Assembly: GCA_963666475.2 (NCBI GenBank)
Contig: CAXXJM010000001.1
Location: 1,240,001-1,304,000 of the forward strand
Source of the DNA: JBFHIZ01 sp963666475
GTDB taxonomy: Bacteria > Bacillota > Clostridia > Lachnospirales > Lachnospiraceae
Reading direction: 5' to 3'
Length of the DNA stretch: 64,000 nucleotides
Made by a program: the position numbers and the translations under genes. The notes below the pieces were generated by a model. The model saw only the letters and a program-made list of their open reading frames with translations. It had not been told where the DNA came from and searched no databases. Shown here piece after piece: positions 50,996 through 59,252 of this stretch; within the stretch, counting starts at the first letter, position 1, and each line of letters starts with the position of its first letter.

Positions 50996-51439
50996 TTATA
51001 CTTCGTCTTTTTTTATGCTTCCTATTTCTTTTACTAATTTTTGAATCATTTCTTGATATTCTTCGTCACTGAGATAGGTTTTTGCAGGATTCATTTGAAA
51101 AATTCCGCCCCATTCCTCTCCATCTTTATACTTTGGAGCCAAATGCATATGTAAGTGGCTTCCTGTATCTCCATACATTCCATAGTTTAATTTATCCGGA
51201 TGAAAAATATTATGAATTGCTTTTGCAGCGAGTGCAATATCCTCCATAAATTTTGCTCTTTCGTCTTCAGATATGTTTACGATCTCAGATACATGATTAT
51301 GGTAGGCAACGATACATCTTCCGGGTTTGCTCTGTTCCTTAAATAAAATGAGTGTACTAACCGATAATTCACACACATACAATCCAAATTTTTCTAATAA
51401 TTCCCCTCTCATACAGTATCCACAATTTTGATCTTTCAT
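50996..51439 (-). CDS. HIT-family nucleotide hydrolase
   Basis: This 147-residue protein has the histidine triad in SHLHMHLAPKY near residues 99-109 and an N-terminal pair CGYC at residues 6-9, which may hold zinc. HIT proteins hydrolyse or transfer nucleoside phosphates such as AMP-linked substrates. The exact substrate is unknown. AGAGGT precedes the ATG. It is divergent from the CYTH gene and upstream of the DJ-1 gene. Confidence 0.93.
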   Translation of the reverse strand: MKDQNCGYCMRGELLEKFGLYVCELSVSTLILFKEQSKPGRCIVAYHNHVSEIVNISEDERAKFMEDIALAAKAIHNIFHPDKLNYGMYGDTGSHLHMHLAPKYKDGEEWGGIFQMNPAKTYLSDEEYQEMIQKLVKEIGSIKKDEV

Positions 51440-51525
51440 AATTTACCTCTTTCTAATATTTTTTTATTATTTTGATTCCAAACGTTTTCAAATTCATGTA
51501 TAATCGAACAAAAGGAGGTCGACTC

Positions 51526-51993
51526 ATGCAACTAGAAATCGAAAGAAAATTCATTATTCAAAAGTTACCGGACAATCTATCGTCCTATCCTTCCCATAAA
51601 ATTGAACAAGGGTACCTAAATTCACACCCAACCGTACGGATTCGAAAGGAAGATGACCAATACTATTTAACCTATAAGAGCGGTGGTGGTCTTGTCCATG
51701 AAGAATATAACCTCCCCCTTGACGAACCTTCCTATCTTCATCTGCGTGAAAAATGCGACGGATTAATCATCACAAAAACAAGATATTTGATTCCTTATCA
51801 AACGCTTACAATTGAATTGGATGTTTTTGATGAACCCCTCGCACCTCTTCTCTATGCAGAAATCGAATTTCCCAGTGAAGAAGACGCAAACAAATTCATT
51901 CCTCTCGATTGGTTTGTATGTGAGGTCACAGGAGACAAAAGATACTCCAATGCTTCTTTGTCTCGTGATGGCGTACCAGTCGTGCCCATTTGA
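51526..51993 (+). CDS. CYTH-domain protein (triphosphate tunnel enzyme)
   Basis: This 155-residue protein has the CYTH signature EIERKF at residues 4-9 (ExExK type) and alternating charged strands: VRIRKEDDQYYLTYKSG and EIEFPSEEDA. These line the tunnel binding a triphosphate. Family members include tripolyphosphatases and adenylate cyclases; tripolyphosphate hydrolysis is most common in bacteria. The ATG at 51526 has AGGAGG 7 bases upstream; the longer frame is not supported. Its end lies 4 bases from the convergent GH13 gene, with no clear terminator between. Confidence 0.92.
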   Translation: MQLEIERKFIIQKLPDNLSSYPSHKIEQGYLNSHPTVRIRKEDDQYYLTYKSGGGLVHEEYNLPLDEPSYLHLREKCDGLIITKTRYLIPYQTLTIELDVFDEPLAPLLYAEIEFPSEEDANKFIPLDWFVCEVTGDKRYSNASLSRDGVPVVPI

Positions 51994-51997
51994 TCGC

Positions 51998-53914
51998 TTA
52001 AAGCATAATATATAAATTCGCTTCGTATGGATGCATCATTTTTGAATCACGATTCTCGTAATTTGAAAGGATGCATTTTTTCTTCCCTTTTACTTGTTTC
52101 CTTTTCAAATTCGTTGAACCAAGATTGCATTCAATATAATAGGTTCCCTTATTCTTACAGGATTTTTCATCCAGCGCAGGTGTTCGGAAATATCCAAGAA
52201 AATCATTCTTTCTTTCTCCAACAAAAGAAATATTTCCGTATTTAAGGACCAATGAATCACTACGAATATCCAACATCTTTTTGTAAAAGTGGATGGTTGA
52301 ATCCATTGTGCATATCTGATTCATTACATTGTATTCTTTATAGTCGTCATCGCCTAGAATCCAAGGCTCATATTCCGAAAATCCAGCATATTTTTCATCG
52401 TTCCATGGCATAATGACCCTAGCATGGTCCCTAGTTCCTGAAAGAATTTTTTGAAATGCTTCTTCATGACTCATCGTCTGAATCAGCTCCTGATACAAAT
52501 TTATACTTTCCACATCTTTGATCTGTCCCATCGAAGTGAAATTTACATTTACACAGGCTATTTCCTGCCCTTGATAGATAAATGGGGTCCCTTTAAGCGT
52601 CATTTGCATCATACATAGTAGTTTTGCAAGGACTTCACGATATTTAGGGTCTTTGCAAATTTTCGAAAGCATTCGCGGATTATCATGGTTATCAAAAAAT
52701 AAAGACATCCTTGCATAAGGACTATACCGGTGCATCCATTTCATGATGTATTTTTTATACTCATTTAAATCGTATTCGTACTCTTCAAACCGTCCATGTC
52801 CTGGATTTTCCAAATGATCGAAGTTAAAAATCATATTCATCTCATTTCGATCTTGTGCCGTGAGCAGTTTTGCCATTTCAATTCCAACCCCTGGCGTTTC
52901 TCCAACCAAAAATTTTTCTGGATTTTTTATACCATCTTTATGAATTTCTTTCATGTATGTGTGAAGATTTGGACCATATACATAATTTTCGATGCCACAA
53001 ATCCCAATCATCTCCGCGACCATTTGATTCCCATCTGGAAGGCCTTCTTGTTTTGATATCAGATTTCCAACATCCATGCGAAATCCATCCACACCTTTCT
53101 CCATCCACCAAGAAATCATCCCAGTGATTTCTTTTCGAAGTTCCGGATTATCCCAATTTAAATCCATTTGCTTTTTTGAAAAAAGATGTAATCCCCATTC
53201 ACCAAGTTCCTCGTAATAATTCCAGGCTGGTCCACTAAAAAAAGAGGTCCAATTATTTGGTGGTTGGTTTGGTGTTCCTTTTCGAAATATATAATACCCA
53301 TGTTCTTTACTTGTTGGGTCTTGTATTGCCTTTTTAAACCATGCATGCTCATCCGATGTATGATTCACTACAAGGTCCATAATCAAACGCATTCCACGTC
53401 GATGCACATTATTAAGCAGACGATCAAAATCTTCCATTGTACCAAACTCTGCCATGATTTTTTGATAATCGCGAATATCATATCCGTTGTCATCATTTGG
53501 AGAATCATAAATTGGAGAAAGCCATAAACAGTTTACTCCAAGGTCCTTTAAATAATCCAGTTTCGAAATAATACCTGGCAAATCACCAATTCCATCTCCA
53601 TTACTGTCACAAAAACTTCTTGGATAAATTTGATAAAAAACAGACTCTTTCCACCACGACCTGGTTTCTTTATGTTTATTAGAAGTGGGATATCTTTCTT
53701 CCGAAAGATTAATCATAGCTAAGAACGTTTCGTAAAAATCATCAGCGATCATACTTTTTGCCAATTTTTTTACTGTCTTAAGCTTTAATCCCTGAATGAA
53801 AGGGTTTTTTAGAACCGTTGCATCTTTTCCCATCTGTTGGAAAATTTGCTCCATCATATCTCTGCCGATTGGATTTTCATATATTTGCTTCACTTTTGAT
53901 TCCATTGTAATCAT
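51998..53914 (-). CDS. GH13 alpha-glucosidase (oligo-1,6-glucosidase type) with N-terminal extension
   Basis: This 638-residue cytoplasmic enzyme hydrolyses alpha-glucosides taken up by the symporter encoded upstream. After an unusual helical extension (residues 1-85), the catalytic barrel begins WWKESVFYQIYPRSFCDSNG. The nucleophile is Asp281 in GFRMDVGN, the acid/base Glu339 in LVGETPG, and the third acid Asp411 in FFDNHDNPR. QMDLNW near 249 is the region V of oligo-1,6-glucosidases. Valine after the nucleophile is associated with alpha-1,6 activity. Isomaltose-type oligosaccharides are the best guess. The ATG overlaps closely with the symporter stop (TAAAATG), indicating translational coupling. 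Confidence 0.93.
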   Translation of the reverse strand: MITMESKVKQIYENPIGRDMMEQIFQQMGKDATVLKNPFIQGLKLKTVKKLAKSMIADDFYETFLAMINLSEERYPTSNKHKETRSWWKESVFYQIYPRSFCDSNGDGIGDLPGIISKLDYLKDLGVNCLWLSPIYDSPNDDNGYDIRDYQKIMAEFGTMEDFDRLLNNVHRRGMRLIMDLVVNHTSDEHAWFKKAIQDPTSKEHGYYIFRKGTPNQPPNNWTSFFSGPAWNYYEELGEWGLHLFSKKQMDLNWDNPELRKEITGMISWWMEKGVDGFRMDVGNLISKQEGLPDGNQMVAEMIGICGIENYVYGPNLHTYMKEIHKDGIKNPEKFLVGETPGVGIEMAKLLTAQDRNEMNMIFNFDHLENPGHGRFEEYEYDLNEYKKYIMKWMHRYSPYARMSLFFDNHDNPRMLSKICKDPKYREVLAKLLCMMQMTLKGTPFIYQGQEIACVNVNFTSMGQIKDVESINLYQELIQTMSHEEAFQKILSGTRDHARVIMPWNDEKYAGFSEYEPWILGDDDYKEYNVMNQICTMDSTIHFYKKMLDIRSDSLVLKYGNISFVGERKNDFLGYFRTPALDEKSCKNKGTYYIECNLGSTNLKRKQVKGKKKCILSNYENRDSKMMHPYEANLYIML

Positions 53915-53915
53915 T

Positions 53916-55301
53916 TTATCGTATGTCCCCTCGTTCTTTTAATTCTTCAATCATTTCCTTGTACATCACTTCATCAATTCGATATTTTCTTCTATAGATT
54001 AGAAATCCCGCCAAGATACAAAATAAAGGGAAAATGAACATTGCTACTTTTAGAAGCATTATCCCCTCTGGTGAGACATCAGCAGCTACTTTCGCTTCTT
54101 TTATTCCAGATAGGATAACAATTGCTCCTGTCACACCTGATGCAATTGCTCCTCCCATTTTATTAATGAATGGCTGTACTGAAAATGTAATACTTTCATT
54201 TCTTTTACCAGTCTTCCAGTGACCATATTCCACCGAATCAGCTAGAAACATCAACATAAGAACTTGAATCAACGCCTCTCCTATAAATATCAATATTCCT
54301 GATATCCCAATATATAAAAACGTGCTGGTTGGAGAAAAGAAGAATAAACCATAGCCCACTACGACGAGACCTGTTGACAATAAATAAAGACTTTTTCGAG
54401 ATATCCTTTTACTGAGGACTGGAAACATAATAAGAGCGAAAATCTGAGATACTCCAAGTACTAATGCAAAAATCGAATACATATTCTCATCCCCATATGC
54501 ATACTTAAAATAATATAACCCAAACCCTGTAGTCGTACAATATCCGATCATAAATAATGCCATTGAAATTGCAGTATATAAGAGTTGATCATTTTGAACA
54601 AAGGTGCCAATCAATTCCTTGATCGATGTATGTTCGTTCTTTTCACAAACATTTTTTGGCTCCTTTACCCCTAATAGAGTTACTGCTTGGCCTAACCACA
54701 TAATCAAAACCAGAATACATGCAAAAACAAAAAAACTCATTCCGGCATGTCCTTCCCCTGATGAATACAAATCAAGCGCAGACTCAATTGATTTTGTAAT
54801 TGGTAAAATACCTGCCACCACAAAAAACAGACCTATATTTGCACAAATTCGGGCTATTGAACCAATTTTTTCTCGCTCCTTTTGATCCAGACTCAGTGCG
54901 GGAAGCATTGACCAATAGGAAATATCATTTGCTGTATATGAAATTCCCCACAGCAAATATAACACTCCAAAAATCACAACATACCAATTACCATAAAATG
55001 GTATGTTCGCAAATAAAAGAATTGTAAATACACCCGAAACAAGGGTTCCCGACAATATCCATGGTTTAAATTTTCCAAATTTTGTATGTGTGTTATCTAC
55101 AATCAATCCCATAAATGGATCATTTAATGCATCAAATATCCGAGCAACCAACATAATGCCTGTGATCCACCAAAGTTTTGCAGTAGACAATTCAATTGCG
55201 TCTGTTAAATAATAAATCAAATACATACTAATTAAAGTATATACCATATCCCGACCTATGGTCCCGATTCCAAAGGTATATCGATTCCTTCTAACTGTCA
55301 T
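53916..55301 (-). CDS. GPH-family sugar:cation symporter (MelB-like)
   Basis: This 461-residue protein has twelve membrane segments and family motifs of the glycoside-pentoside-hexuronide symporters. These include FGIGTIGRDMVY near residue 10, RIFDALNDPFMGLIVDNTHTKFGKFKPW near 53-80, and SVEYGHWKTGKRNES in the second half. It would bring in an oligosaccharide with Na+ or H+; the coupled GH13 gene points to an alpha-glucoside. AGAGGTG precedes the ATG. A promoter with a near-consensus -10 lies upstream. Confidence 0.93.
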   Translation of the reverse strand: MTVRRNRYTFGIGTIGRDMVYTLISMYLIYYLTDAIELSTAKLWWITGIMLVARIFDALNDPFMGLIVDNTHTKFGKFKPWILSGTLVSGVFTILLFANIPFYGNWYVVIFGVLYLLWGISYTANDISYWSMLPALSLDQKEREKIGSIARICANIGLFFVVAGILPITKSIESALDLYSSGEGHAGMSFFVFACILVLIMWLGQAVTLLGVKEPKNVCEKNEHTSIKELIGTFVQNDQLLYTAISMALFMIGYCTTTGFGLYYFKYAYGDENMYSIFALVLGVSQIFALIMFPVLSKRISRKSLYLLSTGLVVVGYGLFFFSPTSTFLYIGISGILIFIGEALIQVLMLMFLADSVEYGHWKTGKRNESITFSVQPFINKMGGAIASGVTGAIVILSGIKEAKVAADVSPEGIMLLKVAMFIFPLFCILAGFLIYRRKYRIDEVMYKEMIEELKERGDIR

Positions 55302-55357
55302 ATCGCACCTCTCCCCTATTCATCCGCTCTTCCACATTTTAGGAAACACTTACATAA

Positions 55358-55387
55358 ATTATAACACTTCAAAAAGGATTTCTACAA
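55358..55387 (-). promoter_or_regulatory. Promoter of the symporter-GH13 operon
   Basis: TTGTAG (55387-55382) and TATAAT (55363-55358) are 18 bases apart on the minus strand. AAGTGTT occurs twice as a direct repeat around the -10 box, a possible regulator site. No matching regulator gene is nearby. Confidence 0.6.
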
Positions 55388-55400
55388 TTAATATTTCCAG

Positions 55401-55447
55401 ACAAAAAAGCGTAACTTCCAGTCATTTTCAGACGAAAAGTTACGCTT
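55401..55447 (-). terminator. Terminator after the GltS-like symporter gene
   Basis: AAGCGTAACTT and AAGTTACGCTT form an 11-bp stem enclosing about 19 bases, followed by TTTTTT on the minus strand. It lies 13 bases beyond the stop codon. Confidence 0.88.
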
Positions 55448-55459
55448 ATGATTTTCCTC

Positions 55460-56839
55460 TTATTCCGTTTTATTTTTAGGATTATATCCATAAATGATAT
55501 ACAGTAAAATTGCAAGGTATATGAGAATTGCTCCTAGTACAAGAAACAGCATCATCGTAGATCTTGGGGCCAATCCAACAAAAACAAGCATTGGAATCCC
55601 CAACATAATTGCAAAACTACTACCAACAACCAAATTGTTTGCCGCAGGTGTCTTTAATTCCGGGTCCACTTCTCGAAGTAAAAGGACCCCAGAAGAAATC
55701 GTACCAGTCATCATTCCATACATAGAAATCATCCCCTCAAAATAATAGGAACGGTATACTTTTTTACTGGCTTTTGTCACATGTATCAATGTTACAATTG
55801 CTCCTAACACTGCCATGATTGTAAACGGAATCCATAACCCCTTTAAATCTTCTATATTAATTGAGGCAATTCCTGCTACAATCATTACATCAAATGCCAA
55901 ACCTGAAATTCTACTTAAAAGAAAATTACTCTGATACTGTCTCTGCATAATACTCTTTTTTCTCAGCAATCTCATGAATAGTCTTGTAGCAATCGCAAGT
56001 CCCGAGCCAATCATGAAATTGAATCCCCAGAGCAAAGAATTGAGCAACTCACCTACCGCTGGAATATATGCATCAAAAAAGCTAGTTAGTAGTGCCGTCA
56101 CTCCAAAAGTCAACATGTAAACAAACAGTACAATTGCGACCTGAACGGATAACTTGTCAACGGATTCAGAAATTGGAATCTCGTTTTCTGCCTGAAAATC
56201 ATCAATTGTAAGTTGTCCCATTTCTCCACTAAATTTGCTTCGAACAAGTTTCTTTTTTCGTTCCAACACAGTCAAATAAATAACTCCAACCACACATGCT
56301 GAAATATAACCTGCTGCCGCAAGTGCCAAACCAAAAGAACGACCTCCTGCAAACCCAAGCGATTCATAAGTTGTTCCAATATTATTTGCCTGTCCGGGCC
56401 CTTGTCCATATCCCATTGGGAGCAAAATACCTGATGCTTTAAACAGATCTGGCATTACTGTATAGGCTAACCCAATCGAAACAATCAAGCCCACAAGACC
56501 CTGTAACAAGTAGGAACTAACAATGATAGCCCCACTTTTTAACCCAGTCCCTTTTCCCGATTGAGATTGTTTGTCTGGTACACGAAGACTTAGTGCGATA
56601 AATCCTAAGGCAATTCCATGATAGGTTATTGCTTCAAAAAACTCACCATTGATATGTACTAGTCCTGCAAGCTTCAGTCCAAATAAAATGAAACCACCCA
56701 GAACAGCCGTTGGTATTAAGCTGTTTCTAAAAAATCCAATTTTTCTCCTTAGTATATTGGCGATTAAAACAACAACCGCAATCATACCCATTTGTATCAA
56801 CGAATTCCATAATGCATCCTGTGCGACTGAAAAATCCAT
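55460..56839 (-). CDS. gltS: GltS-like sodium/glutamate symporter
   Basis: This 459-residue membrane protein with about eleven segments resembles the Na+/glutamate symporter family (ESS). Two inverted halves are suggested by the repeated G-rich pore segments, PMGYGQGPGQANNIGTTYESLGFAGGRSFGLALAAAG near 141-177 and YYFEGMISMYGMMTGTISSGVLLLREVD near 368-395. A hydrophilic loop is near 200-225. Glutamate is the likely substrate, but members for other organic acids exist. AAGGAG precedes the ATG. It lies 17 bases after the acyltransferase gene and may be co-transcribed with it. Confidence 0.85.
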   Translation of the reverse strand: MDFSVAQDALWNSLIQMGMIAVVVLIANILRRKIGFFRNSLIPTAVLGGFILFGLKLAGLVHINGEFFEAITYHGIALGFIALSLRVPDKQSQSGKGTGLKSGAIIVSSYLLQGLVGLIVSIGLAYTVMPDLFKASGILLPMGYGQGPGQANNIGTTYESLGFAGGRSFGLALAAAGYISACVVGVIYLTVLERKKKLVRSKFSGEMGQLTIDDFQAENEIPISESVDKLSVQVAIVLFVYMLTFGVTALLTSFFDAYIPAVGELLNSLLWGFNFMIGSGLAIATRLFMRLLRKKSIMQRQYQSNFLLSRISGLAFDVMIVAGIASINIEDLKGLWIPFTIMAVLGAIVTLIHVTKASKKVYRSYYFEGMISMYGMMTGTISSGVLLLREVDPELKTPAANNLVVGSSFAIMLGIPMLVFVGLAPRSTMMLFLVLGAILIYLAILLYIIYGYNPKNKTE

Positions 56840-56855
56840 AAAGTTCTCCTTTTTT

Positions 56856-58052
56856 CTAGTTTTTCATTTCTCGTACCATTTCAAATAAGTATAAATATTT
56901 TAATGCCGAAAATACTGCATTTCCTTTAAGCTCACAATGTTCATTATTATACATAAATGAGAGATTATTTCTCCCGTAGATAGATGCTGTTGGAATATCT
57001 TTTAGCATGATCTTCTCACCACCAATTTCCAAATGATCAAAATAGGTTTTGATGGCTCCTGTCCGCTCATTATATTCCTCAAACTCTTCATTCACTCGAT
57101 ATAATCTAACATCATGATCTTCAAAAAGAAGAAGTTCTAGATTTTCACGGGAAGCCAGCCATTGCTTTTTCATCTCATCAAGTTGATACTTATCCCATTG
57201 TGTAATTGTGTGTATTTCATGTGGCATCCCTTCTAAAAATCCAGTATCAGAATAGGTTGCTTTCATTCCACAAGTACATTCAATATGATCGCCACTTGTA
57301 TGAATTGTCCCAATTTTATTACACTTTGGACAAAGAAACATTGAAGATTCCATTCCGTATGCAAGATTCTTTCCTCGATATCGGATCATTTCTTTTTTCT
57401 GGTCCTCATAGGCATCAACATAAAGATCCCTACGTATTATTGCGTTAATTTCTTCTACCGATAATTTGGCAATTTCATCCGGTTCGAGAATATGCACGAC
57501 TTCTCCATAAGTCTTGCCCTTTCTTCCACCAAATCCCCATCGTGGTTCTGTAAAATATCCACCTGTTATTCGGAAGGTTATCACCTTGACTCCAGCTTTT
57601 TTTACAACTTTTCCTGTAACCTCTGGAATCGGATAAGTTAATCCATTAAATGATCGATTCCCCTCTGCAAACATACATACATTGTTTCCCATTTGCAGCA
57701 TACGAATCATTTGAATTACCGTATAAGCATCTGTTTTTCCTTTGATTCTTGTAATTGGAGCAAAAACATGAATCAAAAGCTTGGAAAGAAAACCTGTTCT
57801 TGTAAGATGATCACTCGCCACAAAAAACATATGTCGTTTAAAAGAAATCCCGACCAATGCAGCATCAAGGTTTAAATTATGATTTGCTAAAATCAGATAA
57901 GGTCCTTTTATTTTTTTCAAATCCTTTTGAAAAGAGTAGCAATATTTAGATTTGATAGGCAGCGTCACCAACACACGAAGAAAATAATAATAGACCACCA
58001 ATCTCCATTTTGTAAACTGTGACATTTCTCGTCGTTTCTTCTTTGCAGCCAT
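56856..58052 (-). CDS. PlsC-type acyltransferase with C-terminal zinc ribbon
   Basis: This 398-residue protein begins with a basic segment (AAKKKRREM), a membrane-associated helix (residues 17-32) and a PlsC acyltransferase domain. The motifs are ANHNLNLDAAL (NHx4D at 57-63) and FAEGNRS (EGNRS at 130-134), suggesting acyl transfer to lysophosphatidate or a related lipid. After residue 235 it has a zinc-ribbon segment, CPKC at 241-244 with CTC at 259-261, unusual for PlsC, and then an added beta-rich domain. The ATG at 58052 has GGAG 6 bases upstream. It follows the metallo-beta-lactamase gene by 13 bases. Confidence 0.88.
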   Translation of the reverse strand: MAAKKKRREMSQFTKWRLVVYYYFLRVLVTLPIKSKYCYSFQKDLKKIKGPYLILANHNLNLDAALVGISFKRHMFFVASDHLTRTGFLSKLLIHVFAPITRIKGKTDAYTVIQMIRMLQMGNNVCMFAEGNRSFNGLTYPIPEVTGKVVKKAGVKVITFRITGGYFTEPRWGFGGRKGKTYGEVVHILEPDEIAKLSVEEINAIIRRDLYVDAYEDQKKEMIRYRGKNLAYGMESSMFLCPKCNKIGTIHTSGDHIECTCGMKATYSDTGFLEGMPHEIHTITQWDKYQLDEMKKQWLASRENLELLLFEDHDVRLYRVNEEFEEYNERTGAIKTYFDHLEIGGEKIMLKDIPTASIYGRNNLSFMYNNEHCELKGNAVFSALKYLYLFEMVREMKN

Positions 58053-58065
58053 TCTTTTCTCCAAT

Positions 58066-58914
58066 CTATAGTTCTATTGAAAATCCTGTATTCATATAAT
58101 GCAATCGATCTCCCAATTTTTCTTTCAGAAGTTCATATGCCGGCATACCAGTACAATGCCCTGTGATCACATTGCCAACATCTAGTTTTTTTAGTTCTTC
58201 TCCCAAAAGATAAATCTCTTCTTTCCGTTTTGTTTGCTTAGGCTCTCCCTTATAATCCTTTAAATGGAATCCCCCAATTAACGCTAGAATCTTCTTACTC
58301 GGAAATGTTTTCTTTACTTCTTTTACAATCGTATCTGCGCCAGCATGAGAACAACTATTTAGCACAACCAATCCTTCTGGTAGTGTAAAAATCAGCGTCT
58401 GCTCATGACTAAAATTGTCTGGAACATATCGTCTCCCTTTTTTCTGATAGAGATTCATTTCCTTTCCACGCTCTTCCAAAAACAACGTCTTGTGCTGTAA
58501 TACCCAAACCCCCGAATCAACACAACTATCGTTATCTAAAAATTTAAATCTTCTTTGAAAATCTTCCATGAGACCTTTCGGAACTCCAATATACTTGTAT
58601 GTAAGTCCAATTTTTTTATACGTAGGAATTTTAACCATTTCTTGAAGGTATACTTCTGCAGTTGGACAAATTTCAAAAAATTTACGGAATCCCCCAGAAT
58701 GATCATAATGACCGTGCGATAAAAATGCCATATCTATAGTTTTGAGGTCAACTCCCATCTTCTCTGCGTTTTCAATAAATAAATCCGACTTACCTGCATC
58801 TAATAAATATTTTTTTTCATTGTATTCAATATAAATCGACAATCCATGTTCTGAATGAAATTCACTCGGAGCAGTATTTTCAATTAAAACGACTAGTTTC
58901 ATTTTCATTCCCAT
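58066..58914 (-). CDS. Metallo-beta-lactamase-fold hydrolase
   Basis: This 282-residue protein has the metal-binding signature SHGHYDHSGG near residues 65-74, with further ligands in SCSHAGAD near 188 and GHCTG near 252. It is close to the subgroup annotated as dihydropterin-ribofuranosylaminobenzene phosphate synthase-like (Mj0296 type), whose function in bacteria is unclear. The start is uncertain among three ATGs within five codons; GAGGAAA lies 10 bases before the first. It is upstream of and probably co-transcribed with the acyltransferase. Confidence 0.9.
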   Translation of the reverse strand: MGMKMKLVVLIENTAPSEFHSEHGLSIYIEYNEKKYLLDAGKSDLFIENAEKMGVDLKTIDMAFLSHGHYDHSGGFRKFFEICPTAEVYLQEMVKIPTYKKIGLTYKYIGVPKGLMEDFQRRFKFLDNDSCVDSGVWVLQHKTLFLEERGKEMNLYQKKGRRYVPDNFSHEQTLIFTLPEGLVVLNSCSHAGADTIVKEVKKTFPSKKILALIGGFHLKDYKGEPKQTKRKEEIYLLGEELKKLDVGNVITGHCTGMPAYELLKEKLGDRLHYMNTGFSIEL

Positions 58915-59081
58915 CTGCGTGATTTCCTCACACCTTTTTTTTGTTGAACATACCTAACAAACAACTTACAAATATTTTTACACGTAGTTATATCTTACCA
59001 TATTTTTGGTGAAAAGAAAAACAAAAAGAACGTAAAAAATCCATCTGCCAGAGGTCTGACAAATGGATTTCTCATCATTGA

Positions 59082-59161
59082 TGCGGATAACAGGAATCGA
59101 ACCTGCACGGTCTCCCACTAGAACCTAAATCTAGCGCGTCTGCCAGTTCCGCCATATCCGC
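59082..59161 (-). tRNA. tRNA-Leu (UAG)
   Basis: The acceptor stem GCGGATA/TATCCGC, a D-arm with the G-rich type II loop, an anticodon stem CTAGA/TCTAG with loop TTTAGGT (anticodon TAG), a long variable arm and TTCGAATC in the T-loop define a leucine tRNA reading CUA/CUN codons. CCA is not encoded (TCA follows). It stands alone between the metallo-beta-lactamase and chemoreceptor genes. Confidence 0.94.
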
Positions 59162-59197
59162 ATATTCACATATTTACATGGAACATTTGAAATAATA

Positions 59198-59228
59198 GCA
59201 AAAAAATAAGGGTTTGTCAAACCCTTAT
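59198..59228 (-). terminator. Terminator after the chemoreceptor gene
   Basis: AATAAGGGTTT and AAACCCTTATT form a stem with a 3-base loop, followed by a run of T on the minus strand, 25 bases past the stop codon. Confidence 0.88.
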
Positions 59229-59252
59229 TTTAATTATTTGAAATATTTTCAA

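Noticed and set aside
51476..51490. Catabolite-response (cre) element TGAAAACGTTTGGA between HIT and CYTH genes
   Set aside because: It has a mismatch in a conserved position, and neither gene is a likely carbon-catabolite target.
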